Assembly (NCBI GenBank): GCA_017992885.1
Contig: JAGONT010000006.1
Coordinates: 24,799-88,798 of the forward strand
Direction: 5' to 3'
DNA: 64,000 bases
From: Alphaproteobacteria bacterium
GTDB lineage: Bacteria > Pseudomonadota > Alphaproteobacteria > UBA9655
The position numbers and the translations under genes are program-made. This document shows, one piece after another, positions 21,760 through 32,100 of the stretch. The notes under the pieces were generated by a model that made no database searches, was not told the origin of the DNA, and was given only the letters and a program-made list of their open reading frames with translations. Each line of letters opens with the position of its first letter. Position 1 is the first letter of the stretch.

Positions 21760-22629
21760 GCGCAGCTTGATATAATCAATGAAAGCTCGCACATTGGGTG
21801 AGATAAATTTGCGACTCGGATATACAGCATAAATATCTGGAAATGATAATTTATAATCTTGGAGAATTTCTACTAGTTCTCCTTTCTGAACATAAGGTAA
21901 AGCAACGATTTTGTTAATTGCAGCCATACCAAATCCTTGAGCAGCAAGCAGGCATACATAGTCCATACTGTTAACTTGCATTCGTCCAGCAGGAATGACT
22001 TCTATCCGTCCATGAAGCTCATGCAAGAATTTCCACGCATGTACATAGCTTGTGCGAAATTGGATACATTTATCTTTTTGTATTTCAGAAGGATGGTGTG
22101 GCAGAGGGTTGTTTTGTAAGAATTCGGGACTTGCATAAATCCCTCCCCGCATTTCCATGACCCTAACAGCCGTAAGAGAAAAATCTGGGAGGTGGCCAAT
22201 TCTAAGTGCTAAATCACAGCTCTCCTCTACGAGATCAACAATCCGATTCGCAAGTTCCAATTCGAGCCAAATATCTGGATAATTTTTTAGAAAATCAGCA
22301 ATAATTTCTTTCAAATAGAAAATTCCAAGTTCATGAGGAATGGTCAGACGCAAACGTCCTTTTGGCGCTGCTTGTAGTCCTTTAATTAAATCTTGCGCCT
22401 CCGTAAGGCGTTCCAGAACAATGATGCACTTTTCGTAATAGGCCTGACCGATCGGCGTGGGACTTAATTGCCGTGTCGTGCGATTCAATAACTTTATTCC
22501 CAAGCGTTCTTCCATCTGAGCAATCCGTCGACTCACAGTTGACTTTGGGAGCCTTAACAGGTTAGCAGCCATTGAAAAGCTTTTATGGTCAACAACTTTT
22601 ACAAAAATCTCAATATCGTCCAAGGTCAT
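21748..22629 (-). CDS. LysR-family transcriptional regulator
   Basis: This 293-residue protein has a winged helix-turn-helix N-terminus (FVKVVDHKSFSMAANLLRLPKSTVSRRIAQMEERLG) followed by a periplasmic-binding-protein-like effector domain. The N-terminus and length resemble the CrgA/DmlR subgroup. It reads away from the small exported protein and rhodanese genes, the usual divergent layout of a LysR regulator and its target operon, so it probably controls them. The effector is unknown. IS1-family remnants lie on both sides of this cassette. Confidence 0.92.
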   Translation of the reverse strand: MTLDDIEIFVKVVDHKSFSMAANLLRLPKSTVSRRIAQMEERLGIKLLNRTTRQLSPTPIGQAYYEKCIIVLERLTEAQDLIKGLQAAPKGRLRLTIPHELGIFYLKEIIADFLKNYPDIWLELELANRIVDLVEESCDLALRIGHLPDFSLTAVRVMEMRGGIYASPEFLQNNPLPHHPSEIQKDKCIQFRTSYVHAWKFLHELHGRIEVIPAGRMQVNSMDYVCLLAAQGFGMAAINKIVALPYVQKGELVEILQDYKLSFPDIYAVYPSRKFISPNVRAFIDYIKLRLIV

Positions 22630-22633
22630 TTTT

Positions 22634-22698
22634 ATTGTTCCATTTTTAAAACAATGTTTCTTAAAAATACATTATAGTCCAATTTATGGAAATATAAT
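22634..22698. promoter_or_regulatory. Candidate LysR operator and promoter between lysR and the rhodanese operon
   Basis: An ATTGTT/AACAAT inverted repeat (22634-22639 and 22650-22655) has the spacing and AT-rich core of LysR-type T-N11-A sites. A perfect TATAAT lies at 22693-22698 on the plus strand, about 40 bases before the first gene, but no good -35 box is seen, as is common for activator-dependent promoters. Inferred from position. Confidence 0.35.
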
Positions 22699-22738
22699 AC
22701 AGTTGAAATTAAGCTAACTTAATGAGGACAAGAGACTT

Positions 22739-22870
22739 ATGAACAAATATATAACACTTTATTTATTCAGCGCAGCGCTTTATGTAACCGGAATAAGTTT
22801 AAGCTATGCTTTTGTGTCGCACTCTGCATCCGCGCAAAAGAAGAATAATTCAACATTTCATCAACAATAG
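22739..22870 (+). CDS. Small exported or membrane protein (43 residues)
   Basis: A 43-codon frame begins MNKYITLYLFSAALYVTGI and continues SLSYAFVSHSASAQKK, a signal-peptide-like start with an Ala-rich cleavage region. An AGGA lies 12 bases before the ATG. It is the first gene after the divergent lysR promoter region and precedes the rhodanese gene by 12 bases, so it is probably co-transcribed. No family was recognised. Confidence 0.6.
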   Translation: MNKYITLYLFSAALYVTGISLSYAFVSHSASAQKKNNSTFHQQ

Positions 22871-22882
22871 GAGAACGTAAAA

Positions 22883-23299
22883 ATGAAACATGATCAACAA
22901 GTAAATTGCGACAATAGTAGTTGCTTACCATCTTCCTTGAACCAGAAGAAAGTACAAGCATCAGACCATGGTCTTATTGATGCAAAAGCGCTTAAAAATT
23001 TAATCGATACAAAAACCAATATGGTAATTCTGGATGCACGAAACAAACAATGGGATGATGGACGGCGTGTTCCTGGCGGTAAATCTGTACCCTTTGATTC
23101 ATCTCCAGAGATAGTGTTACAGGTTGCCCCACATAAAGATTCTCTCATTATCGTATATTGTGGAGCGTACCAATGTCCACAGGGACGAACACTAGTCGAA
23201 AGGATGATCAATGAAGAAGGTTATACCCATATCCTTGAGTATGCTGGTGGCATACGCGAATGGGCAGACGAAATGGATTATCCTGTTGAAAGGAGCTAA
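22883..23299 (+). CDS. Rhodanese-domain sulfurtransferase
   Basis: This 138-residue protein has one rhodanese domain: an N-terminal IDAKALKNLID helix, the LDARNKQWDDG motif, and the active loop VYCGAYQCPQGRTL, whose Cys would carry the persulfide. A GIREWADEMDYPVE tail follows. It lacks a signal peptide, so it should be cytoplasmic. An AGGAG site precedes the ATG by eight bases. It lies between the small exported protein and a truncated third gene, downstream of a divergent LysR regulator; a role in sulfur or thiol stress is plausible but unproven. Confidence 0.88.
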   Translation: MKHDQQVNCDNSSCLPSSLNQKKVQASDHGLIDAKALKNLIDTKTNMVILDARNKQWDDGRRVPGGKSVPFDSSPEIVLQVAPHKDSLIIVYCGAYQCPQGRTLVERMINEEGYTHILEYAGGIREWADEMDYPVERS

Positions 23300-23303
23300 T
23301 ATC

Positions 23304-23357
23304 ATGAATCGAGAAAATTTTACCTTAAACAAGCCCATTGCAAAGAAGTTAACGTAA
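23304..23357 (+). pseudogene. Truncated third gene of the rhodanese operon
   Basis: Seventeen codons (MNRENFTLNKPIAKKLT) start with a good AGGAG site four bases after the rhodanese stop, then end at TAA just before IS-derived sequence. The strong ribosome-binding site and tight spacing suggest a gene cut off by the insertion. Too short to identify. Confidence 0.35.
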
Positions 23358-23429
23358 TATATTACCTATCCACCCCTGCTTCCGTTGTGAAGTGGGGATG
23401 GTTGCTTGATAATCCGTTCAACTAGATAT

Positions 23430-24025
23430 CTAATTAAAGATAGCTGTAAGGGGATTGAGATAGGCATGAAGTACAGAATCATCCTGAAGGTGATGCGTGA
23501 GCTTCAAGCTGGCATGCACCCTATCGAGACTTCCGCTTAAGGCTTTAGTTTTGCGAATAAATCGAGCTAGGCGGTTACAACTATCACTGTTCGAAACTTC
23601 AATTGAAAAGGTTAAATCTTTACCTGGGAAGTGACGATCTTCAGGTAAAAGTCGATAGAAACCTGCCCAATCATCTGTTACAATTACACATTCCCCATCA
23701 TCAACACGATCCTATTAGCCTTTTGCAGCATGAATCGCCACGAGTGCCCTTCCCATCCGAAAGGTCGACGTGATGCGCCGTCAATGGCTCTCCAGAGCCA
23801 AACTTTCTTTTTTTTCCATTCACAAAATGCCACATCACTCATAACGGTCTTAGCATGGGCGAGAACCTCTTCAATTAATTCCTTATCCACTTAAGAACGG
23901 CAACGTCACTCACGCCAAATAGCTTAGCTATTTTATACATAGAAATCCACACATCCTATAAAGAACAATCCCAAATGCTCTTAAAGCTGGGTGAATTCCG
24001 CGTCTCTCTTTAGTTAGATGTCTCG
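23430..24025 (-). pseudogene. IS1-family transposase, decayed near-complete copy
   Basis: On the minus strand the frames give GIHPALRAFGIVLY, MYKIAKLFGVSDVAVLKWIR (the InsA helix-turn-helix), then KKKVWLWRAIDGASRRPFGWE, TDDWAGFYRLLPEDRHFPGK and LARFIRKTKALSGSL (the InsB catalytic region). Several frameshifts and a stop break it. The left end is at a TAG at 23430; the right end is approximate. It is the inverse-oriented relative of the 21455-21759 fragment. Confidence 0.75.
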
Positions 24026-24095
24026 AAAAAAGAACCATCTTAAGAAAATGTTATGATTTTTTTGCTAAAAAGAAGCAAAAATGAGGGGACGATCC

Positions 24096-24821
24096 ATGAA
24101 AAAACTAAAGCTTACCATGCTACTTTTTATAGCTTTACTTTTTACAAACCATCTACATGCTCATGAGGTTTTATCCAAGTCAGATTCCCTCTCACAAACA
24201 ATTAAGGAAGCGATTAATGACTTAGTTGAAGATAATGCAGCTTTTGCAGACTCAAAATCAGCGAAGCATTTTCGAGGATTCTTGGATATTCAAAACCCCA
24301 GAGTAACCATGGTCTTATGCTCAGATTCGCGTGTTCAAGCTGATAATTTTTCTAAAGGAGCCGAAAATGATATTTTCATGGCGAGAAATATCGGTAATCA
24401 ATTTATCACTACCCAAGGGTCGATAGAATATGGGGTTGATGTTTTAAAAACGCCGGTGCTTATTTTTGTGGGACATTCCCATTGTGGAGCGGTGAAAGCG
24501 GCGATGGGCGATTTTAGTCAACTGCCAACTGCAATTCGGAAAGAAATTCAGACCATTGATGTGAGTGGAGCTGCTAATGATCAACAAGGTGTTTCTTTGA
24601 ACGTTCATCATCAAGTTGAACAATCTTTGAATACCTTTAAAAACAAGGTCGACTCTGGTCACCTTGCCATCATTGGCGCTATTTATGATTTCCGAGATGA
24701 TTATGGATATGGAAAAGGCCGTCTAATTATTGTTAACCTTAATGGAATAAAAGATCCCAAAGAAATTCAAAAATCTCATTATTTTGACGATATCAAAAAA
24801 GTCGTCATTGGTATTCAATAA
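24096..24821 (+). CDS. Exported beta-class carbonic anhydrase
   Basis: The 241-residue enzyme interconverts CO2 and bicarbonate. It has a signal peptide (MKKLKLTMLLFIALLF, then LHAHEV), the zinc and catalytic motif LCSDSR, and HSHCGAVKAAM with the other zinc ligands His and Cys. Beta-class enzymes are usually cytoplasmic, so the signal peptide makes this a periplasmic version, as in some pathogens. I chose the ATG at 24096, with GAGGGG seven bases upstream, over the in-frame ATG at 24081. It is a single gene next to the IS1 remnant. Confidence 0.93.
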   Translation: MKKLKLTMLLFIALLFTNHLHAHEVLSKSDSLSQTIKEAINDLVEDNAAFADSKSAKHFRGFLDIQNPRVTMVLCSDSRVQADNFSKGAENDIFMARNIGNQFITTQGSIEYGVDVLKTPVLIFVGHSHCGAVKAAMGDFSQLPTAIRKEIQTIDVSGAANDQQGVSLNVHHQVEQSLNTFKNKVDSGHLAIIGAIYDFRDDYGYGKGRLIIVNLNGIKDPKEIQKSHYFDDIKKVVIGIQ

Positions 24822-24886
24822 TTAATCAAGTGTCTAGAATTCAAGTGAACGCTGACGTAATAAACTCATAAAAAGCATGTCAATGT

Positions 24887-25489
24887 TTAAAAAATTTGCT
24901 GAATGAGGCTGGGACTTTCAATGGCAAAAAGGTTAGCAGGGAGCGGGATATTGGATTGTATATGTGAAAGTGAAACACGCGTTTCTACCCCTTGACCGTC
25001 AACAACACGCCATTCCTTTAGGGCAATTGGATCATCATAAAAAACAAGAGTAATATAACCTGAATCTGGATCTTCTTTCCGAATCAGAGAAATTTCCGTT
25101 GTCTCTCCTTTGGGAAGAACATTTGTAACTTCTACATCACCGCTAAAACGAACCAGAGGACGTAGGATAAAAGCAGCGGGTGTTTTATCTAAAGAAACGT
25201 AATCAACCTGATCAGCTTCTCTATCTTTCGTAATTAGCCATTTTCCATTGGCGACAATTAAAAGGGGCGAAGGTGGGTTATAAGTAAGACGCATTTTTCC
25301 AGGTCGAGAAATTTGAAGAGTACCCGAAGCTTCTTGACCCTTACTATTGATCTGGGTGAAGTTTCCAGAAAGAGTTTTAAGCTGATTAAGATAATTTTCA
25401 TAGGGCTGGGTTCCTTCAAAGGCTTTCGCCGATATCAACGAAAGCCCAAAAGCCACTAAAGTAAAAATTATTTTCTTGATTTTCATCAT
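24887..25489 (-). CDS. lolA: Outer-membrane lipoprotein carrier LolA
   Basis: This 200-residue periplasmic chaperone carries lipoproteins from LolCDE to the outer membrane. It has a signal peptide (GLSLISAKA before cleavage), the LolA-fold start YLNQLKTLSGNFTQINSKGQ, ISRPGKMRLTYNPP and a C-terminal VSLSHIQSNIPLPANLF strand pair. It is translationally coupled to ftsK (ATGA overlap), the common alphaproteobacterial order ftsK-lolA. AGGAG precedes the ATG by five bases. Confidence 0.95.
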   Translation of the reverse strand: MMKIKKIIFTLVAFGLSLISAKAFEGTQPYENYLNQLKTLSGNFTQINSKGQEASGTLQISRPGKMRLTYNPPSPLLIVANGKWLITKDREADQVDYVSLDKTPAAFILRPLVRFSGDVEVTNVLPKGETTEISLIRKEDPDSGYITLVFYDDPIALKEWRVVDGQGVETRVSLSHIQSNIPLPANLFAIESPSLIQQIF

Positions 25490-27708
25490 ATATTCTCCTG
25501 AGAGCGTCTTATTAAAATTTCTCTTTTGCCAACATGGTTAGGAGAGCTCACAATCCCCTCTTCTTCCATTTGCTCAATAAGTCGAGCTGCTCGATTGTAC
25601 CCTATTTTTAGATGCCGTTGGATAAAACTTGTCGATGCTTTGCCTTCCCGATAAACAATGGCCAAAGCTTGTTGGTAAAGAGCCTGTTCTTCGCTTCCTT
25701 CTTCACTACCAAAATTGAGTTCAGGTGATGAAGAATCCACAGTAATATCTTCAATATAGGACGGTTCACTTTGCGTTTTCAAAAACTGAACAACTTTTTC
25801 AACATCAGTGTCCCCCACATAAGGTCCATGAACACGAGAAATTCTTCCTCCCGTTGCCATATAAAGCATATCCCCTTGACCAAGCAGTTGTTCCGCTCCT
25901 TGCTCACCTAAAATAGTACGGCTGTCAATTTTTGAGCTCACTTGAAAACTAATACGTGTTGGAAAGTTTGCTTTAATGGTTCCTGTAATAACATCAACGG
26001 AAGGACGTTGGGTTGCCATAATTAAATGAATACCCGCTGCACGAGCCATTTGGGCAAGTCGTTGAACGGCAGATTCAATTTCCTTGCCAGCCACTAGCAT
26101 CAAATCAGCCATTTCATCAACAACAACGACAATAAAGGGGAGAGGTTCCATGGGAAGGGGCTGTTCTTCAAAAATAGGCTTCCCTGTTTCTGGATCGAAG
26201 CCTGTTTGAACACGTCTCGAAATAAGTTGTCCCTGAAACTTAGCTTCGAGGATACGTTGGTTGTACCCTTCAATATTTCGGACAGAAAGTTTAGACATCG
26301 CTTGATAGCGACTTTCCATTTCTCGAACAACCCAACGAAGAGCAACGACAGCTTTTTTTGGATCAGTAACGACAGGAGCTAAAAGATGAGGTATTCCATC
26401 ATAAATTGAAAGCTCCAACATTTTTGGATCAATCATGATAAATTTGCAACGTTCAGGAGGCAAATGATAAATTAAAGATAAAATCATGGCATTAACAGCC
26501 ACTGATTTTCCTGATCCTGTCGTTCCCGCAACAAGTAAATGAGGCATTCGCGCTAAATCAGCAATGATAGGAGCTCCACTAATATCCTTTCCCAAAATGA
26601 GAGTAAGGTGAGTTTTGGATTGTTCATAATCCTCATGAGAAAGCAGTTCTCTCAGATGAACCGTTTCACGATTTTTATTAGGAAGCTCAATACCGATAAC
26701 GTTTTTTCCAGGAATAACAGAAACGCGCGCTGAAATAGCACTCATTGAGCGTGCAATATCATCAGCCAACGCAATAACGCGTGAAGATTTTACACCTGGA
26801 GCAGGTTCAAGTTCATAAAGGGTCACCACAGGACCAGGCCTAATTTCTACAATTTCTCCTCGAATGCCATAGTCATTAAGGACAGACTCAAGAGTTTCCG
26901 CATTTTCTCGAAGAGATTTTTCATCAAGTTCAAACTTTTGTATAATATTTTTTGGGATATAGAGCAGTTCGAGGGGCGGGAGTTGATAGGGCTCATCTTG
27001 ATAAAATGGTTTAGGTGTCGTAAGCGGTTGAGGTTTTGTTTTTGGAGACTTTGGTTTTCCATAATTCATTAATTTGAGAGAAGTATCCTGGGGAATTTTT
27101 TTAATTTCCGGATAATCTTCTTCAGGAAGAGAAGAAAAAGAAGTCTGTTCTGTTTTTTTAGGAAGAAGGTGAGGTTTTGGAAGCAACGCGAGAAATCTTT
27201 TAAGGTGAGAAAATTTGACTCCGCTTGCCATGACAAGAAGCAGGAGACTAACAGCTAAGAGCAAGAGGGTGAGGCTCAAAGGAGAGAGTGGAACTTCTCT
27301 TAGGTTTTTCATGAGGAGATATCCCAAAACACCTCCCTTTTCCCAGAAAGAAAGACTTGCCAAAAGGAGAAGAAACCCTCCTAAAAAGAGGCTAAACCGC
27401 AAAAAAAAGATGTATTTTTTTGGATGTGTAAAGAGAAACAACCCAAATCCAAAATAAAAAACAGCAAACACATAACTTAAGGAACCAAAAAATTGCAAAA
27501 AAAGATCACTTATTGTAGCCCCAAAAGATCCTAAAAAATTTTGGATCTCACTATCAGCAACTAGATTCCAAGAAGGATCTGTAGGGGCGTGGGTTAAAAG
27601 TGAGAGTGTTAGAACAAAAGAGCACGCTAAAAAGCTAAGACCAAAGAGCTCATAAAGCCAACCACGAAGAAGAAAAATAAGGTAGTTTTTTGAACGTGAG
27701 AATACCAT
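25486..27708 (-). CDS. ftsK: DNA translocase FtsK
   Basis: This 740-residue divisome protein pumps chromosome ends at the septum. About four N-terminal transmembrane segments (residues 15-175) are followed by a short linker. The motor domain has Walker A GTTGSGKSVAVN, Walker B FIVVVVDEMADLML, and a QRPSVDVITGTIKANFPTRI segment. A C-terminal gamma winged-helix domain (ASTSFIQRHLKIGYNRAARL) reads KOPS-like sites. The linker is short compared with E. coli FtsK, as usual in Alphaproteobacteria. It ends overlapping lolA. Confidence 0.97.
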   Translation of the reverse strand: MVFSRSKNYLIFLLRGWLYELFGLSFLACSFVLTLSLLTHAPTDPSWNLVADSEIQNFLGSFGATISDLFLQFFGSLSYVFAVFYFGFGLFLFTHPKKYIFFLRFSLFLGGFLLLLASLSFWEKGGVLGYLLMKNLREVPLSPLSLTLLLLAVSLLLLVMASGVKFSHLKRFLALLPKPHLLPKKTEQTSFSSLPEEDYPEIKKIPQDTSLKLMNYGKPKSPKTKPQPLTTPKPFYQDEPYQLPPLELLYIPKNIIQKFELDEKSLRENAETLESVLNDYGIRGEIVEIRPGPVVTLYELEPAPGVKSSRVIALADDIARSMSAISARVSVIPGKNVIGIELPNKNRETVHLRELLSHEDYEQSKTHLTLILGKDISGAPIIADLARMPHLLVAGTTGSGKSVAVNAMILSLIYHLPPERCKFIMIDPKMLELSIYDGIPHLLAPVVTDPKKAVVALRWVVREMESRYQAMSKLSVRNIEGYNQRILEAKFQGQLISRRVQTGFDPETGKPIFEEQPLPMEPLPFIVVVVDEMADLMLVAGKEIESAVQRLAQMARAAGIHLIMATQRPSVDVITGTIKANFPTRISFQVSSKIDSRTILGEQGAEQLLGQGDMLYMATGGRISRVHGPYVGDTDVEKVVQFLKTQSEPSYIEDITVDSSSPELNFGSEEGSEEQALYQQALAIVYREGKASTSFIQRHLKIGYNRAARLIEQMEEEGIVSSPNHVGKREILIRRSQENI

Positions 27709-27745
27709 GGAATAGGAAGTACACGAGTTTTTTTAAAGGGTCAAG

Positions 27746-27778
27746 AAAAAGGGAAATGCATGAACATTTCCCTTTTTT
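27746..27778 (-). terminator. Terminator between the small exported protein gene and ftsK
   Basis: GGGAAATG and CATTTCCC (27751-27758, 27765-27772) form an 8-bp hairpin with a 6-base loop. On the minus strand it is followed by CTTTTTCTTG, downstream of the 46-residue gene. A T-run on the plus strand as well makes it potentially bidirectional. Confidence 0.75.
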
Positions 27779-27806
27779 AAAACGTCAACAAACTGTTGTT
27801 GTTCTA

Positions 27807-27947
27807 TTAGTTTGCTTTTGGAGCAGCTGCTTCTGTTGCGTCTGCTTCCTCAAGAGAAACGTTCTCTTCTTTAGGAGCATCTGTATTTGCGAAAACACAG
27901 GTCATTGTACCCAAAAGAAGTGCTAATGTTAAAGCTACTGACTTCAT
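27807..27947 (-). CDS. Small exported acidic protein (46 residues)
   Basis: The 46-codon frame encodes a signal peptide (MKSVALTLALLLGTMTCVFA) and a short mature part rich in Glu, Asp and Ala (DAPKEENVSLEEAD, then ATEAAAPKAN). GGAG lies nine bases before the ATG and a terminator hairpin follows, so it looks like a real monocistronic gene. No family was recognised; the mature form would be only about 26 residues. Confidence 0.65.
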   Translation of the reverse strand: MKSVALTLALLLGTMTCVFANTDAPKEENVSLEEADATEAAAPKAN

Positions 27948-28093
27948 TTTATTTTTCTCCATAAATATATACTACCTCTAGATGAGGCGATCCGAATATG
28001 AGAGGAAAAAATCTTTTTGGCAAGAGAAATTTTTTTAGTCTATAAATAGCTGAGTTCTATAACGTATAAAGCAAGGAAAGCCTGGTTATTTTT

Positions 28094-28741
28094 ATGAAAG
28101 AATTTTACATAGCACCCTTTATTGAAGGGTGTGGAACTGGGGCAGGATTGATTATCGCCATTGGAGCCCAAAACGCCTTTGTGCTGAAGCAAGGTATTTT
28201 AAAGAACTACATTTTTATAACTGTCTTTATCTGTGCTCTGATTGATGCTTTATTGATTTGCGTGGGCGTGGGAGGTTTTGGAACGATTTTAACATCCAAT
28301 ATGTTCTTGTTAACCACTGCCCGTTGGGGAGGCGCCGCCTTTTTATTTTATTATGGATTCAGGTCCTTTCGCTCTGTTTTTAAGACCGAATCCCTTCACC
28401 TTGAGGCAAGTCGTGAGCCCCCCAATTTAAAAGTAACGCTTACGACGATCCTCGCTTTGAGTCTTTTAAATCCCCATGTATATTTGGATACAGTTGTTCT
28501 TTTGGGAAGTATTGGGGCTCAATTTTGTCTTTCGGAACGACCTTTTTTCGCTTTAGGAGCTATATTTGCTTCTTTCATTTGGTTTTTTGGATTGGGCTAT
28601 GGAGCGAGTTATTTAAGACCTTTCTTTCAAAAGCCGCTATCTTGGAAAATTTTGGATTTTTTGATCGGATGCGTCATGTGGGCCATCGCTCTTTCTTTAG
28701 TCTTGTGGACAGGAGAGTACGTGATCATTCCTACAAAATAA
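28094..28741 (+). CDS. LysE-family amino acid exporter
   Basis: This 215-residue inner-membrane protein has about six transmembrane helices and the LysE/ArgO start GLIIAIGAQNAFVLKQGILKNY. SLLNPHVYLDTVVLLGSIG carries the NPHVYLD motif of ArgO/LysE exporters. It probably exports arginine or lysine, limiting toxic internal levels. It stands alone between the small exported protein (opposite strand) and tRNA-Gly. Confidence 0.93.
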   Translation: MKEFYIAPFIEGCGTGAGLIIAIGAQNAFVLKQGILKNYIFITVFICALIDALLICVGVGGFGTILTSNMFLLTTARWGGAAFLFYYGFRSFRSVFKTESLHLEASREPPNLKVTLTTILALSLLNPHVYLDTVVLLGSIGAQFCLSERPFFALGAIFASFIWFFGLGYGASYLRPFFQKPLSWKILDFLIGCVMWAIALSLVLWTGEYVIIPTK

Positions 28742-28814
28742 GCTAAAAAAAAGGAGTATGTATTTTCTTCTTGAAAATGAGAGGATCCTCGGTATGATAG
28801 CCCTCAATTCAAAT

Positions 28815-28889
28815 GCGGGCGTAGCTCAGGGGTAGAGCACAACCTTGCCAAGGTTGGGGTCGAGGGTTCAAATCCCTTCGCCCGCTCCA
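28815..28889 (+). tRNA. tRNA-Gly (GCC)
   Basis: The 75-base cloverleaf has acceptor GCGGGCG pairing CGCCCGC, a D arm with AGCTCAGGGGTAGAGC, the anticodon loop TTGCCAA flanked by AACC/GGTT, and a T arm GGGTTCAAATCCC. The anticodon GCC reads GGC/GGT glycine codons. The CCA end (28887-28889) is encoded. Confidence 0.98.
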
Positions 28890-29113
28890 GTAAATTCATC
28901 AGGGTCTCTCCCGTTTAATCATTCATTAACATCCCCAAGACTATAGTCAAGTCATGGCAAGTTCATTTAAAGAGTCAAAAGAGACAAAGGCTAAAATGGA
29001 TAACCCACTTATAAGGTGGTTTTAATTAAATTTTCCCTCATCTCTTTATCAAAATCTCTGGCGTCCTTTAATTTTTTTGTCATACTGTAAAAGTAAAATA
29101 AGAGAGAAGGCTC

Positions 29114-32100
29114 ATGTCTGAAAGAGAATCGACTGACGAAAAACAAAAGCAGAAAATTCTGGACCATATTGCTCATATGCTCCAGCGACAAGTTCCTCTC
29201 ACTCTTCAAAAATCTGCACAAACCTTTGCGGAATGCTATTACGCTAATGTATCACTTGAGGATTTGACAGAAAACTCTCTCAATTCCTTAGTTACCTCTG
29301 TTTATGAGATATGGAATTTCAGTTTTGTCCGGATGCCTGGACAAGCTAAAATACGTGCCTATGTAAAAACGAGAGAAATCAATGACAACTCTATTCCTCA
29401 AACCATTGTGGAAATTGTCAATGATAATATGCCTTTTCTTGTAGATTCAGTGACGGGAGTCATTAATAGCTTAGGATATTCAATCCATTTGGTTATTCAC
29501 CCTGTGATGCAAGTAAAGCGTAACACAAATCACGAGCTTATTGATGTTACGCAGCACAATCACGAAAATCACGAAACTGAAAATTATGAGTCTTTTATTC
29601 ATTGTGAAATCTTGGAGCCTTTACCTCCCACAAAGCTCAAACTTCTTGAGCAAGAAGTTGCTCGTACTCTTGATGACGTCAGAGTTTCAGTAGAAGACTG
29701 GATGCCCATGAGAAAGCGTCTTCAATCAGCAATTAAAGAGCTAAAGAAATATCCCTCTCCTCTTGCTAAAGATGAGCTAGAGGAAACCCTTTTTTTTCTT
29801 GAGTGGATTGAAAACAATCATTTTACTTTTTTAGGATTTTGCGAATATAAAGTTGCTCGAGGACAACCAACTATTGAACAGAGTCTCATTCCTCAAGAGG
29901 GGCTTGGTATTTTAAGAGATCCTCTGAAACAGAGCATGACCCATATTTTTGAGGGAGTTGAGCTAACACCCAGGAATAGGCAGTATATTATTGAATCTGA
30001 TCCTCTGATTATTACGAAAACAACCCAGCCTTCTCTTGTCCATCGTCGAGACCCAATGGATTCTATTACGATTAAGCATTTTGATGAAAAGGGAGCTGTT
30101 GTTGGATTATATATGTTTATCGGGCTTTTTACGTCAGTTGCCTATAATCGAAGCGCGCGAGACATCCCTCTTTTACGGCGAAAAGTTTCTCGAATTATTG
30201 TCCGATCTGGTTTTTCTGAACAATGGCATGATGGTAAGACACTCATTCATATTTTAGAATCTTTCCCGAGAGATGAGCTTTTTCAAGCTTCTGAGGATTG
30301 GCTCTATGAAACGTGCATGGCCATTCTTCAGCTTCAAAATCGTCAACGTTTAACGCTTTTTATTCGTCCCGACAAATTTGAGAGGTATGTATCTTGTTTG
30401 GTGTATATACCCCGTGAAGGATATGATAGCGCGCTTCGACGTAAAATAGGGGATATTCTGGAGCGTGATTTAAATGGTCAAATGACAAATTGGCATGTTC
30501 AATTGGGGGAGCTTGCTTTTGCGCGGATTCACTTTACGCTCAAGCTTTTACATAAAGGTAGTTTATCCTATGATCTTCAAGCTATTGAAGATGAACTGAT
30601 CGAAGCCTCTTTAACATGGCGTGATCATTTATATAAAGCCCTTTTGATGAGTTTGGGTGAAGAAAAGAGTACCCGTCTCTTTGAGCGCTATGGTTTAGGG
30701 TTTAAGAAAGGGTATCAAGAAAAATTTACGGCAGAGGAAACCATTATAGATATCTTTGAGATTGAACAGGCTTTTAGTCAATCCCGTCTAAGGTCTCGCC
30801 TCAATCAAATAGAAGGGCAAGATAATAGCAAACTAAATTTTAAGATTTATTCTTTAGAAAAGCCCGTATCCCTCTCTGATGTTCTCCCTGTTTTAGAGAA
30901 TATGAATCTCAAGGTTCTGACCGAGATTCCCTTTCCCGTGACTCTTTCTGACAATCGAAAAGTATGGATCCACGACTTTGAGGTGCAAACACGTGAAGGG
31001 GATACAGCTGAACTAGAGCGTATCCGCGAACACTTTTTAGAAGGATTCAGCCGTATTTGGCAAGAAGAAGTTGAAAATGACGGTTTTAATCGTCTTATTA
31101 TTCGCGCTAATTACACCTGGAGGGAATGTCAACTCATTCGCAGCTATGCAAAATATATTCGTCAGCTTCAGGTAACTTTTAGCCAAGTCTATATGGAAGA
31201 AGTTCTTGCCAAATATCCACTGATTTGTCACCTCATGATTCAACTTTTTACGTGTCAATTTTCTCCTGATTGTAAAGAAGAACGAGATCGTGCTCGTGAT
31301 GAAATATTAAACAGAATAAAGAGTCTTATTGAAAGTGTCGATAATTTGGATGAAGACCGTATCTTAAGCAAATTTGTTAATGTGATTCAATCTACCTTAC
31401 GAACAAACTATTATCAGTTTAGCGGAAATAATCCAAAACCCTATATCTCATTTAAAATTGACTGCTCAAGTATTGATGAAATGCCTTTACCTAGGCCTAT
31501 GTATGAAATTTTTGTTTATTCCTCTCGCATAGAAGCGATTCACTTACGGGGAGGTAAAGTTGCCCGTGGTGGGATTCGCTGGTCTGATCGCAAAGAAGAT
31601 TTTCGAACTGAAATCTTAGGGCTTATGAAGGCCCAAACGGTAAAAAATTCAGTTATTGTCCCGGTGGGGTCAAAAGGAGGATTTATTGTTAAACGCCCTC
31701 CATCAAGAGAAGACAAAAACACTTTAAGAGAAGAAGTTGTCGCTTGCTACCAAATCATGATGTATGGCCTTCTCGATCTTACAGATAATATCTTAGAGCA
31801 AAAAGTAATTCCACCCCTGGATGTTGTACGATGGGATGATGATGATCCTTATTTGGTTGTAGCGGCTGATAAAGGCACATCCACTTTTTCTGATTATGCA
31901 AATCAAATTTCAGTTGATTATAACTTTTGGCTGGGAGATGCTTTTGCCTCAGGTGGCTCGACAGGATATGACCATAAGAAAATGGGCATTACAGCCAAAG
32001 GGGCCTGGGAATCCCTGAAACGTCATTTTCGGGAGATGGGAATTGATGCTACTAGAGAGAAAATTACAGTTGTAGGCATTGGTGATATGTCAGGAGACGT

